From: Onthophagus taurus
Lineage: Eukaryota; Arthropoda; Insecta; Coleoptera; Scarabaeidae
Length of the DNA stretch: 64,000 bases
NCBI RefSeq assembly: GCF_036711975.1
Contig: NC_091966.1
Coordinates: 35,223,501-35,287,500, forward strand
Direction of reading: 5' to 3'
The position numbers and the translations under genes were made by a program. The notes beneath the pieces were generated by a model. The model made no database searches. It saw only the letters and a list, made by a program, of their open reading frames with translations, and was not told the origin of the DNA. Each line of letters starts with the position of its first letter. The stretch's first letter is position 1. Shown here one piece after another: positions 1-11,617 of this stretch.

Positions 1-3000
1 CACGTAAAGCTACATCAATACTTTTATATTTTTCTTTTTTAACAATAGCCCATCTCATCCATGGCGTTATCAAATTTTCATCAACTTCTTCCTTTTCATT
101 CTTCGTAATCCAACTTACAATCATTCCAACTATAATGACCGTTAATACTCCGATTAACGAATAATAATAATAAGTTATTTTGAATAAAAAGAAAACATCA
201 TTTTGTACAAATTCTGTTTTTGTGTTTGTTAATGTTGTCGAATTTGTTATAATACAACCATCCGCTGATGTTGGTTTTGGGATGTATTTTATAAGACCTA
301 TTGATTTATAGTAATATGATCCTATTACGATCCAAGATACGAAAATTAATGATGTTATCGATCCAGCTAAAGCACCCTAAAAAGTGAAAATTACATATTA
401 GTAGAGGGGTTGAAAATTATTGGTTTGGATTTACTTTTGCGTTTGCTGAAGGAAAAAATAATCCTAAGATAAATAAACCAACTAATGATCCAGATGTAAT
501 ACTTGAAAAGCTTATGGATAACGGTAAAAGTCCTCCTAATTTCTCAACAACAAAGACCATGAGAGTTCCAATTACTCCAATTATTACAACCAAAAGTTTT
601 AAAATGTTACTAACTGTTTTATCTTTTATATCTTTTGGTGTAAACCTGGATATGAAATCTTGGTAGATCACTCCTGATAATGAATTCATTACTGCTGATA
701 ATGTACTAAAAAAAATATAGAATATTTATTTTAATTAGTTGATTTAATATTTTATGAAAGGTAAAGATAAAGTTTAGTCATTTTGGTCAGCAAATAATTT
801 TTGTAAGCAAGACTACGAAGTTTTTGTTTCAAATCAAAGCGATTGAGAATGCTGAAGTCAGGAAAAATGGTTGTGATTTGACGACATGTCCTGATCTTGT
901 CTGTTTTGGGTAGTTTTATGTTGTAGTAATTTTTGCAAAAATTGCTGTTTTTGTGTCTTATAATAGGTGTTGAAGAATTACTTTTACAATTTACGTGCTG
1001 TTATGAATGTGTTTGAATTGTGGTAGAGTCAAATTCTTATACTTAATTGAAACAACTCATTCAAAACATTTTGGCAATATGTCGGCGTAGAGATGGGTTA
1101 GTGAAGCGATTATAAGAGCCTCCTCTTAGCGTCTCTGTTGAGAGAGGCAGTTAATGATGACGTACGGAATCTTGTGAGCCTTTGAGGTTGGAAGAAAGTA
1201 ACGTCGGACAAGGGTGAGATTTTGGCTATAATTAAAGTCAAGTCATAGTGGAAGAAGTATAATAAGTCTAGAATATTTTCCGAAAGTTCTAAATCAATCA
1301 GAGTAGTAGTCTAGTAGAGAGACCCTAATATCCTATGGTTTGCCTTTGATTGAAATCTCTACGTTGTGTCCCCTTTATTGATTTTGGTCCTTTGTAGGCT
1401 CTGTAATAATTTGGGAGTTATTTAATGGCTTTTGGAATAAAACTATACGAATCAGAAATTGACTCCTAATTGATCACATTTGGTCATAAAAGTTGTTCCA
1501 GAAGCTTCTCTCCGTAACATGGAATAGTCACGGTTTGGGACAGACGATAAAAATAGCTTTTGCACTCTTGCTAAAAACCAAGGTTTCTTGTGATAATGAA
1601 GCCTTTTCAAATTACAAAGCATTACGTTATTTGAAAGATCCTTGAGAATCAAAAAGCCCTTTAGAATTTCGAGATACCTCAACTTAGAATTAGCTCTAAC
1701 TCCTACGCTCGGTCATCATTGCATATCGAGATCTATGAACTTAGCTTCATGTTTGATCTGCTTTTATTTCGTTTGTATCATAAAAATCACAAAACGAATC
1801 ATCCCACTCGAACCAAAACCAATCCATTCCAAAGCAAATTAATGCATGAACAAATAATTTTAACAAAATCCAATCTTTAACTACAAAGCTAAGCTAAGCT
1901 AACTCAACCCAAATACAAAGGACTCCAATCCAATTGCAAAGCAACCGAAGCTAGCCGTGAAACAACATTGTCCAACTACGCAGAATGTTAACTGTAATGT
2001 AATCCATCTTTAAAGCAAGCTACACCTTACAGGAACTAAACCACACACTAAAAAATCTATCTGAAAATGCAGCTAATTAACCGCAAAATAACTTAATTAC
2101 AAAGTAATTCAACTCTAAAGCAAGCCAACATAAAAGCAAGCCAACTCAGTTCATTGTAATTCTAACTTGATGCAAAATGAAGGTAATGTATCCCAAAAGC
2201 AGATACCCCAGTTCATTGTAGTTCAAACTTGATACAGAATGAAGTTAACTCTGAATTACAATAGACTGGGGTTGGCTTGCTTTTGGTATACGTTGGTTTG
2301 GAGTTAACCCCAGTTCATTGTAATTCAAACTTGATACAGAATCAAGTTAACTCTGAATTACAATAGACTGGGGTTGGCTTGCTTTTGGTATACGTTGGTT
2401 TGGAGTTAACTTGATTCTGTATCAAGTTAACTCTAAACCAACGTATACCAAAAGCAAGCCAACCCCAGTCTATTGTAATTCAAACTTGATACAGAATCTA
2501 GTTTACTTCAAACTAAGGTAACCCCAATGCAAGCCAACCTAGTCAATTGTAGTTCCAATTAGATGCAAAATCAAGATAATTCTCTAAGACAGCGTAACCT
2601 AATCTAACCGGAAAACACATATGTACATGAATCTGCAATATAACATCAAGGTATTTTCGTAAGATTCGTCAGACTCCACTTTATCGCCTTAGTTGCTTCA
2701 ATCCTAAATGTTTTTAACTACTATAATAGTATTTCTTTCTCCATCTTTGCTATAACTTTACTCTCATTCCGGTCTATTATATAGTTCATCTATTTGCACT
2801 CGACTATCGAAATTAATCTCACTTTACACCTTTGATTAAGACAAGGTTATTTCGTGAAGAAATCCCAATATATTTTGCAATATGTTCCAGTTATTAGAGC
2901 AAACATCTCATACTTTTAGTATGTGTTTTTATGCATTCTGAACAGCCGATCTAACACATAGTGTTAAAGCTTTCGCTTACGAAAAGTAGTAGAGTCATTC

Positions 3001-4633
3001 CAAGGAAAGCAAATATAAGTTGTGAAACTCCGATCACAGCTCTGAGTTGGAATTTCTACATATAAACTCACCAGTCAGCATTTTTTGGTAAATATACAGT
3101 GTTGCATTCAGCGTTATTGAACATCCAATAATTTTAACTCTACCCCATATGGACCTCACTTTTGTGACCAACGAATCTTTTTGCAACCCGACAATTTGAA
3201 ACTAAAAAAATCATCTTGAATGCGTTTTGGAGATTCTTAAACATTTGACCTTGATTTATTATTGCTTCACCTTTTGATAGTAAAATTTCAATATATACTT
3301 TATTATTGACACTTTCGTGTAACATTTTGAACCTTAACACTTCCCTAATCCTGAAAACTTCGGCTGTGGTTACAAAAGTTTGATGGGTTTTCAATTATTG
3401 AAAATAAATTAAATTTGATTAAGCATTTATACCCAATTGGTTAATGTTTTTAGTCACATTATAATACTTTACCTTAAGGCAGCACAAAAAACTCCTGCTA
3501 TAAACAATCCAGATAATCCCGGAATAGAACTAGCAACATCAATTACATAAAATGGTAAAAGTTGATCATTTTGCGTAATTTTCTTGGTTAAAAATGGATC
3601 GCAGTTGTAATATTTTGAATAGATAACAAGTCCTGTACAAACGCTAACAAATTTACACAGTACAATTCCAATGCAAAAAGTTAAAGTAGCCTTCCTGATA
3701 TCCCCCATACTTGGTAGTGATAAAAATTTTTGAACCGTTCCTTGATTAACACTAATGTGCGAAATCCAATTGACCGTCCAACCAATTGTTACCGCCCAAA
3801 ATGTATCACGTTTTGTTGGATCTATGTCAAAATCGATGTCTAAACGTCCACCTTTTGCAGATATTTCCCAAACCGACCCAATTCCGCCGACTGATTTTAT
3901 TCCGATGTAAAAAACAGCTAGCATTGCTCCAATCATTGCTGAAAATTGTAAAGTATCCGTCCAAACGACAGCTTTTATACCACCGATTGTTGTATAAAAT
4001 ATACAAATTGAACAAATTATTGGATTCACATAATGTAAATTTACTGGAGTAGCTAAAAAATCAAAATAAATTAATACCCTGAAATGAAATCTTTAAATTA
4101 TTTTTTTACCTTGTGCTAGAGCTAAAGACGGTGCATAAATAACAATAGGAAGATATAATAAAACTGAAATTGCGTATAAAAGTGAAGCCATTAATCTAAT
4201 TTTTCCATCAAATCTCATTAACAAGTATTGATAAGCACTGGTTAATTTTAAATTGTAAAAAACTGGCATAAAAACGTATGCAACTAAAACGCAGTTTATA
4301 ATTACGCTTAAGAATTGGAAAACGTAATTTGAACCAAATTTGTAAATGTCCGCGGGGATTGCTAATATAGTTATTCCGGAAACGTGACTGAAAATTGAAA
4401 CGAAAATTGAAATTTGAAAATCGAAACGAAAATGTTTACTATAAAAACCTTGCTACTAATGAAGTTGCAATTGGGAAAATGTTCATGGTTCTTCCTCCAA
4501 ATAAATATTCGTTGGCAGAGGATTGTTTTTTTCCGAAACATCCGAAATATATTCCGATCATTACACTTAACATTAACATTAACCCAAATAGGGTGTAATC
4601 AAAAAATTGAAATTTTTGAATGTTTTCAGACAT
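1..4633 (-). CDS. Copy 1: SLC5/SSF sodium-coupled solute transporter, 3' end outside window
   Basis: Exons on the minus strand are 4633-4449, 4387-4110, 4052-3473, 705-435 and 376 to beyond the left edge. Every junction is GT-AG and the phases agree with the paralogues. The ATG at 4633 was chosen because the paralogues also start a few residues before the first hydrophobic segment (F-D-Y-T-L-F); an in-frame ATG at 4717 would add an unmatched hydrophobic leader. Family signatures include GGIKAVVWTDTLQF in exon 3, GLFIAGVFCAALR at the end of the fused exon, and the MNSL-type segment with YQDF that follows. By family this should be a multi-pass plasma-membrane Na+ symporter for small organic anions or vitamins; the substrate is unknown. 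It is odd in two ways: exon 3 (580 nt) equals three exons of the other copies fused (220+141+219), so two introns are missing, and the 2.8-kb intron 706-3472 holds a long hairpin repeat. Confidence 0.88.
706..3472 (-). other. Large intron of copy 1
   Basis: This intron lies between the fused exon and the 271-nt exon of copy 1. It has a GT donor at 3472-3471 and an AG acceptor at 707-706. It contains no ORF I can relate to a protein family. Its middle part (about 1900-2560) is a repeat-rich tract with recurring AAAGCAAGCCAAC-like words and a 62-bp hairpin, described separately. Confidence 0.7.
2206..2482. repeat. Tandem 102-bp repeat ending in a 62-bp-stem hairpin
   Basis: Two direct copies of a 102-bp unit start at 2206 and 2308 (each beginning CCCCAGTTCATTGTA). 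The second unit runs into an inverted copy. Arms 2354-2415 and 2421-2482 are complementary over 62 nt with one mismatch and a 5-nt loop. Related degenerate words continue on both sides, from about 2100 to 2560. It lies inside the large intron of copy 1. Confidence 0.88.
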
Positions 4634-4739
4634 TTTTAAAAAAAAAATTGTTATAACCTTAAAAGTAATAATAAATAAAATTATTAATATAAAATTAAAA
4701 TAAGAAACTATTTTCATTTAAGATTACTTACATAAATTT

Positions 4740-5450
4740 TAATTACTTAAGTTCTTGTATACCCTTATTAAGATACGCAAGTACTAAAATATAATATTTT
4801 TGTCTGAAAGAAATTAGTTTATATTTATATTTTTAAAAGATAAGAATCACTCCTGTATTAAGGGTTGTAAATCGTTCTCTATTATCTCTAAAGTAAATTT
4901 TACATAAATTTGAACTGTTACTTAATGTTTTTGAATAAATTAAGAATTAATCTAATTTTAATTTAACGTAATACAATTTTTTTACAAAACAAGGATATTC
5001 TCAGTTATTGACTTTGGGCGAAGAATCAGGGATCCAAGATTTTTGGTGAGCATTTGCATTGTATCTTTAATATTTTGATATTGTAAATTTTTGTAAAGCA
5101 TGTCATAACACTTATTAACATTTCATCATCCAATTTATCTGCGGAAAATTATTAAAGGTTTATGGAAACTTGTTAATTGTTTAAACTTTTCCAGCGTAGA
5201 CATATACGTAAATACGCCAACTATAGATACAAAAATTGGTTGATTTTGTAGCCCTAGAACTTTGTAATTACTTTGTAATAATACTTAATTCTTCGTTCAA
5301 ATTGTGAAGCGTATATTAAGTAGAGTATCATATACTATATTATTAATGAAAATTCTCGTTACAGAGATGATTTGCATTCTGCAAAAGTTACTGTATGGTT
5401 CGATGTGGCTGAGAGGTGATTCAAATTTTTTTACCTGCTGAATTGTAACG
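4740..5450. other. 5' flank of copy 1, AT-rich, no gene seen
   Basis: No ORF of note is present. This stretch should contain the copy 1 promoter, but I cannot place a convincing TATA box or initiator in it. Confidence 0.4.
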
Positions 5451-5459
5451 ACTGGGAGT

Positions 5460-5790
5460 AAAATTTATCGATTTGGGGTTTCAGCAAGATGGATGAGCAT
5501 AACATACTAAGAAACATGTTTCCTGGACGACTTGTATCCCGACATGGTGATTTTAATTCGGTGCCATGGCTACCAGTTTTAATCAGTCCTGATTTCTTCT
5601 TATGGGGATATTTGAAAAGTAGGGTTTTCGCAAAGAGACCTTAAGTGGTTGAGAAACCACGAGATACTGCTAGGAGTTACATAGAATTTTCAGTAACGAC
5701 TTCAACTACGTTTAGACAAACGTGGTGGCTATTTCCAAAATTTAATTGTCATGAATGGTTGTTAAAACTGCATTATATGGCATTGGTCGT
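5460..5790 (+). mobile_element. Tc1/mariner-like transposase remnant (3' part)
   Basis: Broken plus-strand frames resemble the C-terminal part of a DDE transposase of the insect Tc1/mariner-like type. GFQQDG appears near 5477, followed by FPGRLVSRHGD, then SPDFFLWGYLKSRVF near 5590-5635. Frameshifts and stops interrupt it, so it cannot make an active enzyme. The family name rests on the FFLWGYLK and QQDG motifs. The same architecture recurs in the remnants at 59420-59880 and 60350-61200. Confidence 0.65.
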
Positions 5791-5799
5791 TTCATTACT

Positions 5800-7060
5800 A
5801 TAACCATAATAACATTCTAAAAGTCGACACTACTCTGTAAGCAGCTTCATCATGTGATAGTGGAAAGTATTTAATATTTTTAGCGATTTCACCTACCAAA
5901 GTAAAATCTACTTCCCTATAAACTGGGATTCTCATCACGGAATGTCCCTCTCGAAGCTTTAGCTGATGTAGAGAGCTGCCCACGTCCTGAGTTACTCTTG
6001 GAAATAGAACGAGTATTTACTCGATGTTGATTCAGACTTCTACTGGCGTCCCCAACATTTGCAGGGTGTCTTAATTGAGTAGATTTGTTGCGTCACGCAA
6101 CTTGCGTGTTACCAGTACTCGGTGTCAACGGGCTCTTTCATCAACAAGTGTGATTTTCTCCGCTTTCGAAGCTTAGTACTAGATTTTATTACGATGAAGT
6201 ATGGACAGCAAACCAAATCTTCTAGGGCTTTAATACACCCAACCTCAATGGCTAATAATAATATGCTCCGGGATGTTTTTGAGCCTTTTTGAGAGACTGT
6301 TTATAGTCGCGATAATTTCCCATATTCCTTTTAGAGCCAGAAAGTCATTCTGAAATGGAGATGCAGACAAATCAGTTACTTGGGTAATGTTTGTAGATGT
6401 GACCTCAGGAAGAAGTAGCGAAGAGTTAGGAAGAAATTAAATTTCCATTAATAAATTTTGAGCTTTTACTCGCAACTGAGATGATTAAGCTAAGCTTTCA
6501 TCCTCAGGAAATCATAAGATACTAAAATGAAAGCAGAAAGGTTAGATAGAGGCATTTTTGGTATGGAGATGGATTAAGGTATTCTTGGACTATCTATGAG
6601 GTTGCATTGAGACATACTAGGATGAAGACTGTTTTGGAATGTCAGTATAAGATGAGCTTACGTTATGCAAAATAGTTTTGGAGAGTTGAACTATTTATGA
6701 GGTTGGATTGTGTTATGGCGACATTAGATTCAGATATTCGTATTCGTTGGATAGATTCTGTTCTAAATGAGATTCCAACAAAGATTTAATTTGAGCTAAG
6801 GTTTCATATAGTTTTATGATTAGAATTATGTATTCATAAATTGGTTATGATATTGGGTTCAGATATTCTTGGATTTAGATGAGGTTAAATCGAAATGAGA
6901 TTGGAATAATTCTGTTTGAAATGGAAGTTTTTGTACACAATCTTTCATTCAATAAATCAACTTTACAACAGAATATGTATCACGTCTTGGCCTATATTTT
7001 AAAAAACATTTTTTCCATACGTAAAATGTATGATTTTATTTTATAAAATAAATACAAAAA
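5800..7060. other. Spacer between copies 1 and 2
   Basis: No gene was recognised. From about 6530 to 6930 there are loosely recurring words of the type GAGGTTGGATTG and GAGATGG, suggesting a decayed low-order repeat. The short ORFs here lack any recognisable motif. Confidence 0.4.
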
Positions 7061-7069
7061 TGTATAAAA

Positions 7070-8402
7070 TTATATATCCTCGCTTTCTTGTTTAAGTTTA
7101 GTTAAATCACCATTCGAATTTTTTTGATTTTCTTTTTCAACTTGTAAGATATTAAGAGCTTTATCAACTGAGTAATATTTTAAATTCTTCTCTAACTGAT
7201 TTTCTTCCGGAATAGCCCAATGCATCAATGGTGTTATTAAGTCACTATTTAATGGTTTATCTTGTATGGTAAAATAACTTATTAATAATCCCATTAAAAT
7301 TGTTATAGTAGCTCCAGTAAATGTATAGTAATAATAAGTAACTCGGAATAGAAAGAAAACGTCTTCACCATTACTGTATCAAAAACAAAATTAATTTAGT
7401 AATTACTTTTCGTTTTAAATGTATAACTAACTTTTCATCAATTGCTTCTGGTACAGTTCCATTGAAAGGTACTGCACAACCATCTACAGAAATCGGTTTT
7501 GTTACATATTGATAATAATCATTTAAACGGCAATATTGGCTCCCAATCGTCATAATAGATAATGTTACTAAAGCGATTAATCCGCCATAAAAAGCACCCT
7601 AAAAATAATTATTTTTCGAAATAGTAAGATAATTTTAAAAGTTTTTTTAAATTACTTTTGAGTTAGCTCTCGGAAATACCATTCCTAAAGTAAACAATCC
7701 AACAAGAGGACCGGAAGCGACACTTCCCAAACTCATCGCTAAAGGAAAAAGATTTCCTAACTGTTCTATCAAAAAAACTAAACCGATCGAAATTAATCCT
7801 GTGATAACAACAATAAGTTTTAAGATATCACTGATCCGTTTCTCGGTGATTGTTTGTGGCATGTGTTTTTTTAAGAAATCTTCATAGATTACTCCTGAGA
7901 TGCAATTCATCACTGCTGAAAGTGTGCTAAAATAAAAGAAAAAAAATTTTATTTTTACATTAAGTATAATTAAGTAATTGTACCTTAACGATGCACAAAA
8001 AACTCCTGCAATAAACAATCCCGGTAAACCTGGAAAACTTGAAGCAATGTCCATAACGAAATAAGGAATAAGTTGATCAGCTTTTTCAACTGCTCCGGTT
8101 ACTATCGGATCACAATCTTTGTACATCGTATAAATCATCAATCCGGTCATAACACTAAATGTTTTATTTAAAATCATACCAATACACATGATAATAGTAG
8201 TTCTAAAAAGAAAAATAAATTACCAACAAATTGGTTGTGAATAATATCGTTCTTACTTTTTGCAATCACTCATTGTTGGTAACGATAAAAACTTCTGCAC
8301 AGATCCTTGTCCAACACCAATATAAGCAATCCAATTTACACTTATTCTTTTATTCTTCAACCCATTTGCGAGAATCGTTTCGTTGTAAGATTCCATCTTG
8401 CT
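7070..8402 (-). pseudogene. Copy 2: 5'-truncated SLC5/SSF transporter
   Basis: Minus-strand exons matching the second half of the family are 8202-7984, 7926-7656, 7598-7432 and 7373-7070, with good GT-AG junctions and a stop at 7070. The segment includes GLFIAGVFCASLR and the YEDFL block and ends in SEDI. Upstream, 8402-8257 is homologous to the 141-nt exon: it keeps IGVGQGSVQKFLSLP, but its start (the TTKR region) lies in a different frame, so a frameshift separates the two parts, and its length is 146 nt instead of 141. Exons 1-3 are not found between here and copy 3. I infer a truncated pseudogene. A shorter expressed protein from an unrelated upstream exon is possible but unsupported. Its C-terminal region resembles copy 1 (TPLMHWAI against TPWMRWAI). 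Confidence 0.72.
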
Positions 8403-8659
8403 CTACAAAGGCAAACAAATGAGAAAAAAAATCAATTTAATTTTAAATCTATTTCCGTTGGTGTTAAACGATTTTTACCGTTTAAAATTGGATTCGAATG
8501 TTTAAAAAAAATCGCACTTAAATTCACTTTATATCCTTTGTTATTTATAAAAAAAGATGTCGAAGTATTTGCTTCTACATGAGTGATATTGCAGAGGGAA
8601 GGTGCACTTGTGTAGTTGATGAAACTTTCCAACAGAACAGATCCAAAAATCATGGTCCT

Positions 8660-11600
8660 ATTTATTAAAAGAAGCCATTTATTTGTTTAAGAATTGTATA
8701 TTATTCCAGTATTTGTTTTAGATTATACTTTTGTGGCAGTTTACAATTGTTCCCCAAAGAAGATAGAGATATAAATGTATACATCATCTTAGTATAAATA
8801 CAAAATAGTTCTTGTTGAAACGAAATCGTAGTTTTGATTTCATCATCAATTTAATAAATTTGAATTTGTTAAATTTCAAAATAATAATAAAGTGTTTTTA
8901 TTTAATCATTTTCATTTTCTAATACTTTAAATTATTCACATTTTAACACAATCGCTGTAATTTTCCATTAATTTTAACACAACTTTGTATTTACCAACAT
9001 GAGGTGACTTAACTTTATTTTAACAGAAAAAAACAAAGTAAAATAAAAGTAGGAACAATGGAAACTCCCTTTCATTTTTGAATAGTAATTTTAAAGTAAT
9101 TCATTGTAATACCACTACAATTATTAAACATACATATCACTAAAAACTTGTAAATTACACTAATCATCTTCGAAAATAAGTTAAACCAGTTTTTATTTTT
9201 TATATAATCATTCAGTTATATCTAGTTAATACTTGTATCTTAATTTAATTACACGTGTAATATATTTTTTTACCAAAAATAAACCACGTAGACATTAATG
9301 GGCAAGATATAATATTTAAATATTGCGAAACACAATATAAATATTTAATGTAGTGTTATTTATAGAAATATTTTTTTAAATAAATTTTTCGTTTATTTTC
9401 TAAGCGATGTGCTACTGCGCAATTAATAAGTGTATGCGTATAATGTGATAGAAAGGTACCTAAGTGAGTTAAAAGAAGAATAAATAATTAAAATTATTGA
9501 ATTAATTAGAACACAATGATAATCTTATTGATATTAGCCAAATTTTTATGTTAAAATGTATTACATTGAAAATTTGCCAGCTTTTTATCGAAAAACTTTG
9601 ACTTTAGAGTTTGGCATCCATAAAACTGGATATACATTTTTTATTTACAATTCACGTCTTTGACTTATGTATCTAGTCCGTATCCCTATCATTTCCAAGA
9701 TAATTGCTCAAAGATACAAAGCTCTGTCAAGGTTAATCGGAAATACTCATCTTTGAAGAGTAAATTCGATTTTTGCTAGGATAGTTGTTAATCACCATGG
9801 CACAGATCGAGGTTTTCATAAATGCAAAAATTCACCCTTATTAGGGGTTCCTAATGATCCTTGATAATGGAAAATTTTAATTGGAGACCTTTAACAAAGC
9901 ACACTTTCAGTTTTAGGGGTCTGGGCGCAAAATCTAATCCGGATGTCATTTCTCGATCATTCAATCACTGAATATCACAATATTCTGTGACTCAATCGTT
10001 TGTATTGTCGGATCATAATGCTTCAAGACAGATTTATGGTAGGCAACTTTAATGACATTTTAACTTTAAAGATTTTTCACACAATATTAGATATTTTGAT
10101 ATTCCTTTTCTTTCTGATTGGTTTCAGCCAGGAAATAACAGTCTGATTATCGAATAATTCATAATCTTAATTTTTCACGGTTTTCTTTCACGATCACCAT
10201 GATTCTATTAAAACATTATTTGTCGTTTCTAATATCATGTTGTAACCTTCTTCAGAAACAAGTTCAAAAATAACAAAATCGGTGGAAAGTTTATAATCCA
10301 TACTCTAGTAGTTAGAGCAACTGTGAGACTCACTATTCCACTAGTAATTGACTTTACCTTCTATGTAGGACATGGTAACTCTTCTGATACTTTACATTAA
10401 ATTTGTTTTCTCCAAGGCTTGTTTTGTCTTGATATGGAATTCAAAATTATAAGATGTAGTTGTAAATATTGAAAAAGCAATATAGCTCACGAATTGTTAA
10501 TCTTTGTTTTAATAAATACAAAGTCTTTGAACTAATAATGACAAATATTCAAAGACTGCATAAATAATGCAGATGCGATCCCACTGAATTGTAAAGTGTG
10601 GTGATTGAGAGCTATATTGAACTACTACATTGAATATGTTTAGGATCAATGAAATCTACACTGCTATCTCTATTTATTTTTTATGAATATGTTTTTCAAT
10701 TATCTCGATATTCAAAATTTTGCTTAGTTGATGCCAACTAGGTATTCTAAGTTGTGTAGCATACTTTTAGAAGTCATTTTTGACGTGATATTATTAACAA
10801 CTGATCCAGATTTAAGTGTTTGTGTTGATAACCTTAGTTGGATATATTTTTTCATTATCCCTCAAATGTATTTTGCAAATATTTGTTTACATAATCAACA
10901 TTCTCACATTTTGATATGATACTAACAGACTAACGAAATTTTGCAATACATTCATTATCATCAGATGGAAAATTAATGCAAATTTTAAAAAAACCCTAGT
11001 TTATTATTTATTTATGATGCATATGCGACTTAACATAACTTGGTTAACTTATTTTTTAAGATAGTAGGTACCTTTTTTTTCTTTATTAATGAAAAGAATT
11101 TTATAATAAAAATTTTAGAGATTATAAATTAGACCTTTAAAATGAAATAAAAAAATAATTTGAATAATGGTTTCAATTTAATCATATATTTATGAACAAT
11201 TTACGTTGTTTAATGAACGTTTCTCAAACGTTATCTGGTAAAAACCAGATTACGCACGAACCCTGTTTGTTTAAAACTTATATTTTTGACGTATTAGCGC
11301 CTCTTGTAATAATTTTAATTATGTTGTTTGCTGTCTTGAAAATTTCTTGGCGCTCTGCTTAAAAAATACAACTTCGTAAAGAATTTGCGTCATATCAGTA
11401 GGTTTCATAAAAATTAACAGAAATAACAGTGTATGAAAAAAACAAATACCTACCTACCAGGATTTTTATACGATAACAAAGAGGTTGAAATAGGTAAAAT
11501 TTTTTTTCACAAACAAATTTTTAAGAAATGTTTTTGTTTATAAGAGAAAATTACATTTTATACAAACAGTAATAAAAACATAAAAAATAAGCAATAATAA
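8660..11600. other. Long AT-rich spacer between copies 2 and 3, no gene seen
   Basis: About 2.9 kb with many stops in all frames. I looked here for the missing exons 1-3 of copy 2 and did not find them. The only longer frame (10728-10919) has no recognisable motif. Confidence 0.5.
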
Positions 11601-11617
11601 ATTTTATTTAATAAACA

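Noticed and set aside
4634-4717. Earlier in-frame ATG for copy 1
   Set aside because: It would add an AT-rich hydrophobic leader absent from all paralogues.
8432-8653. 73-codon minus-strand frame (FINYTSAPSLCNITHVEANT) upstream of copy 2
   Set aside because: It looks somewhat protein-like but has no recognisable family and no clear splice to copy 2; kept only as a possibility for a chimeric 5' end.
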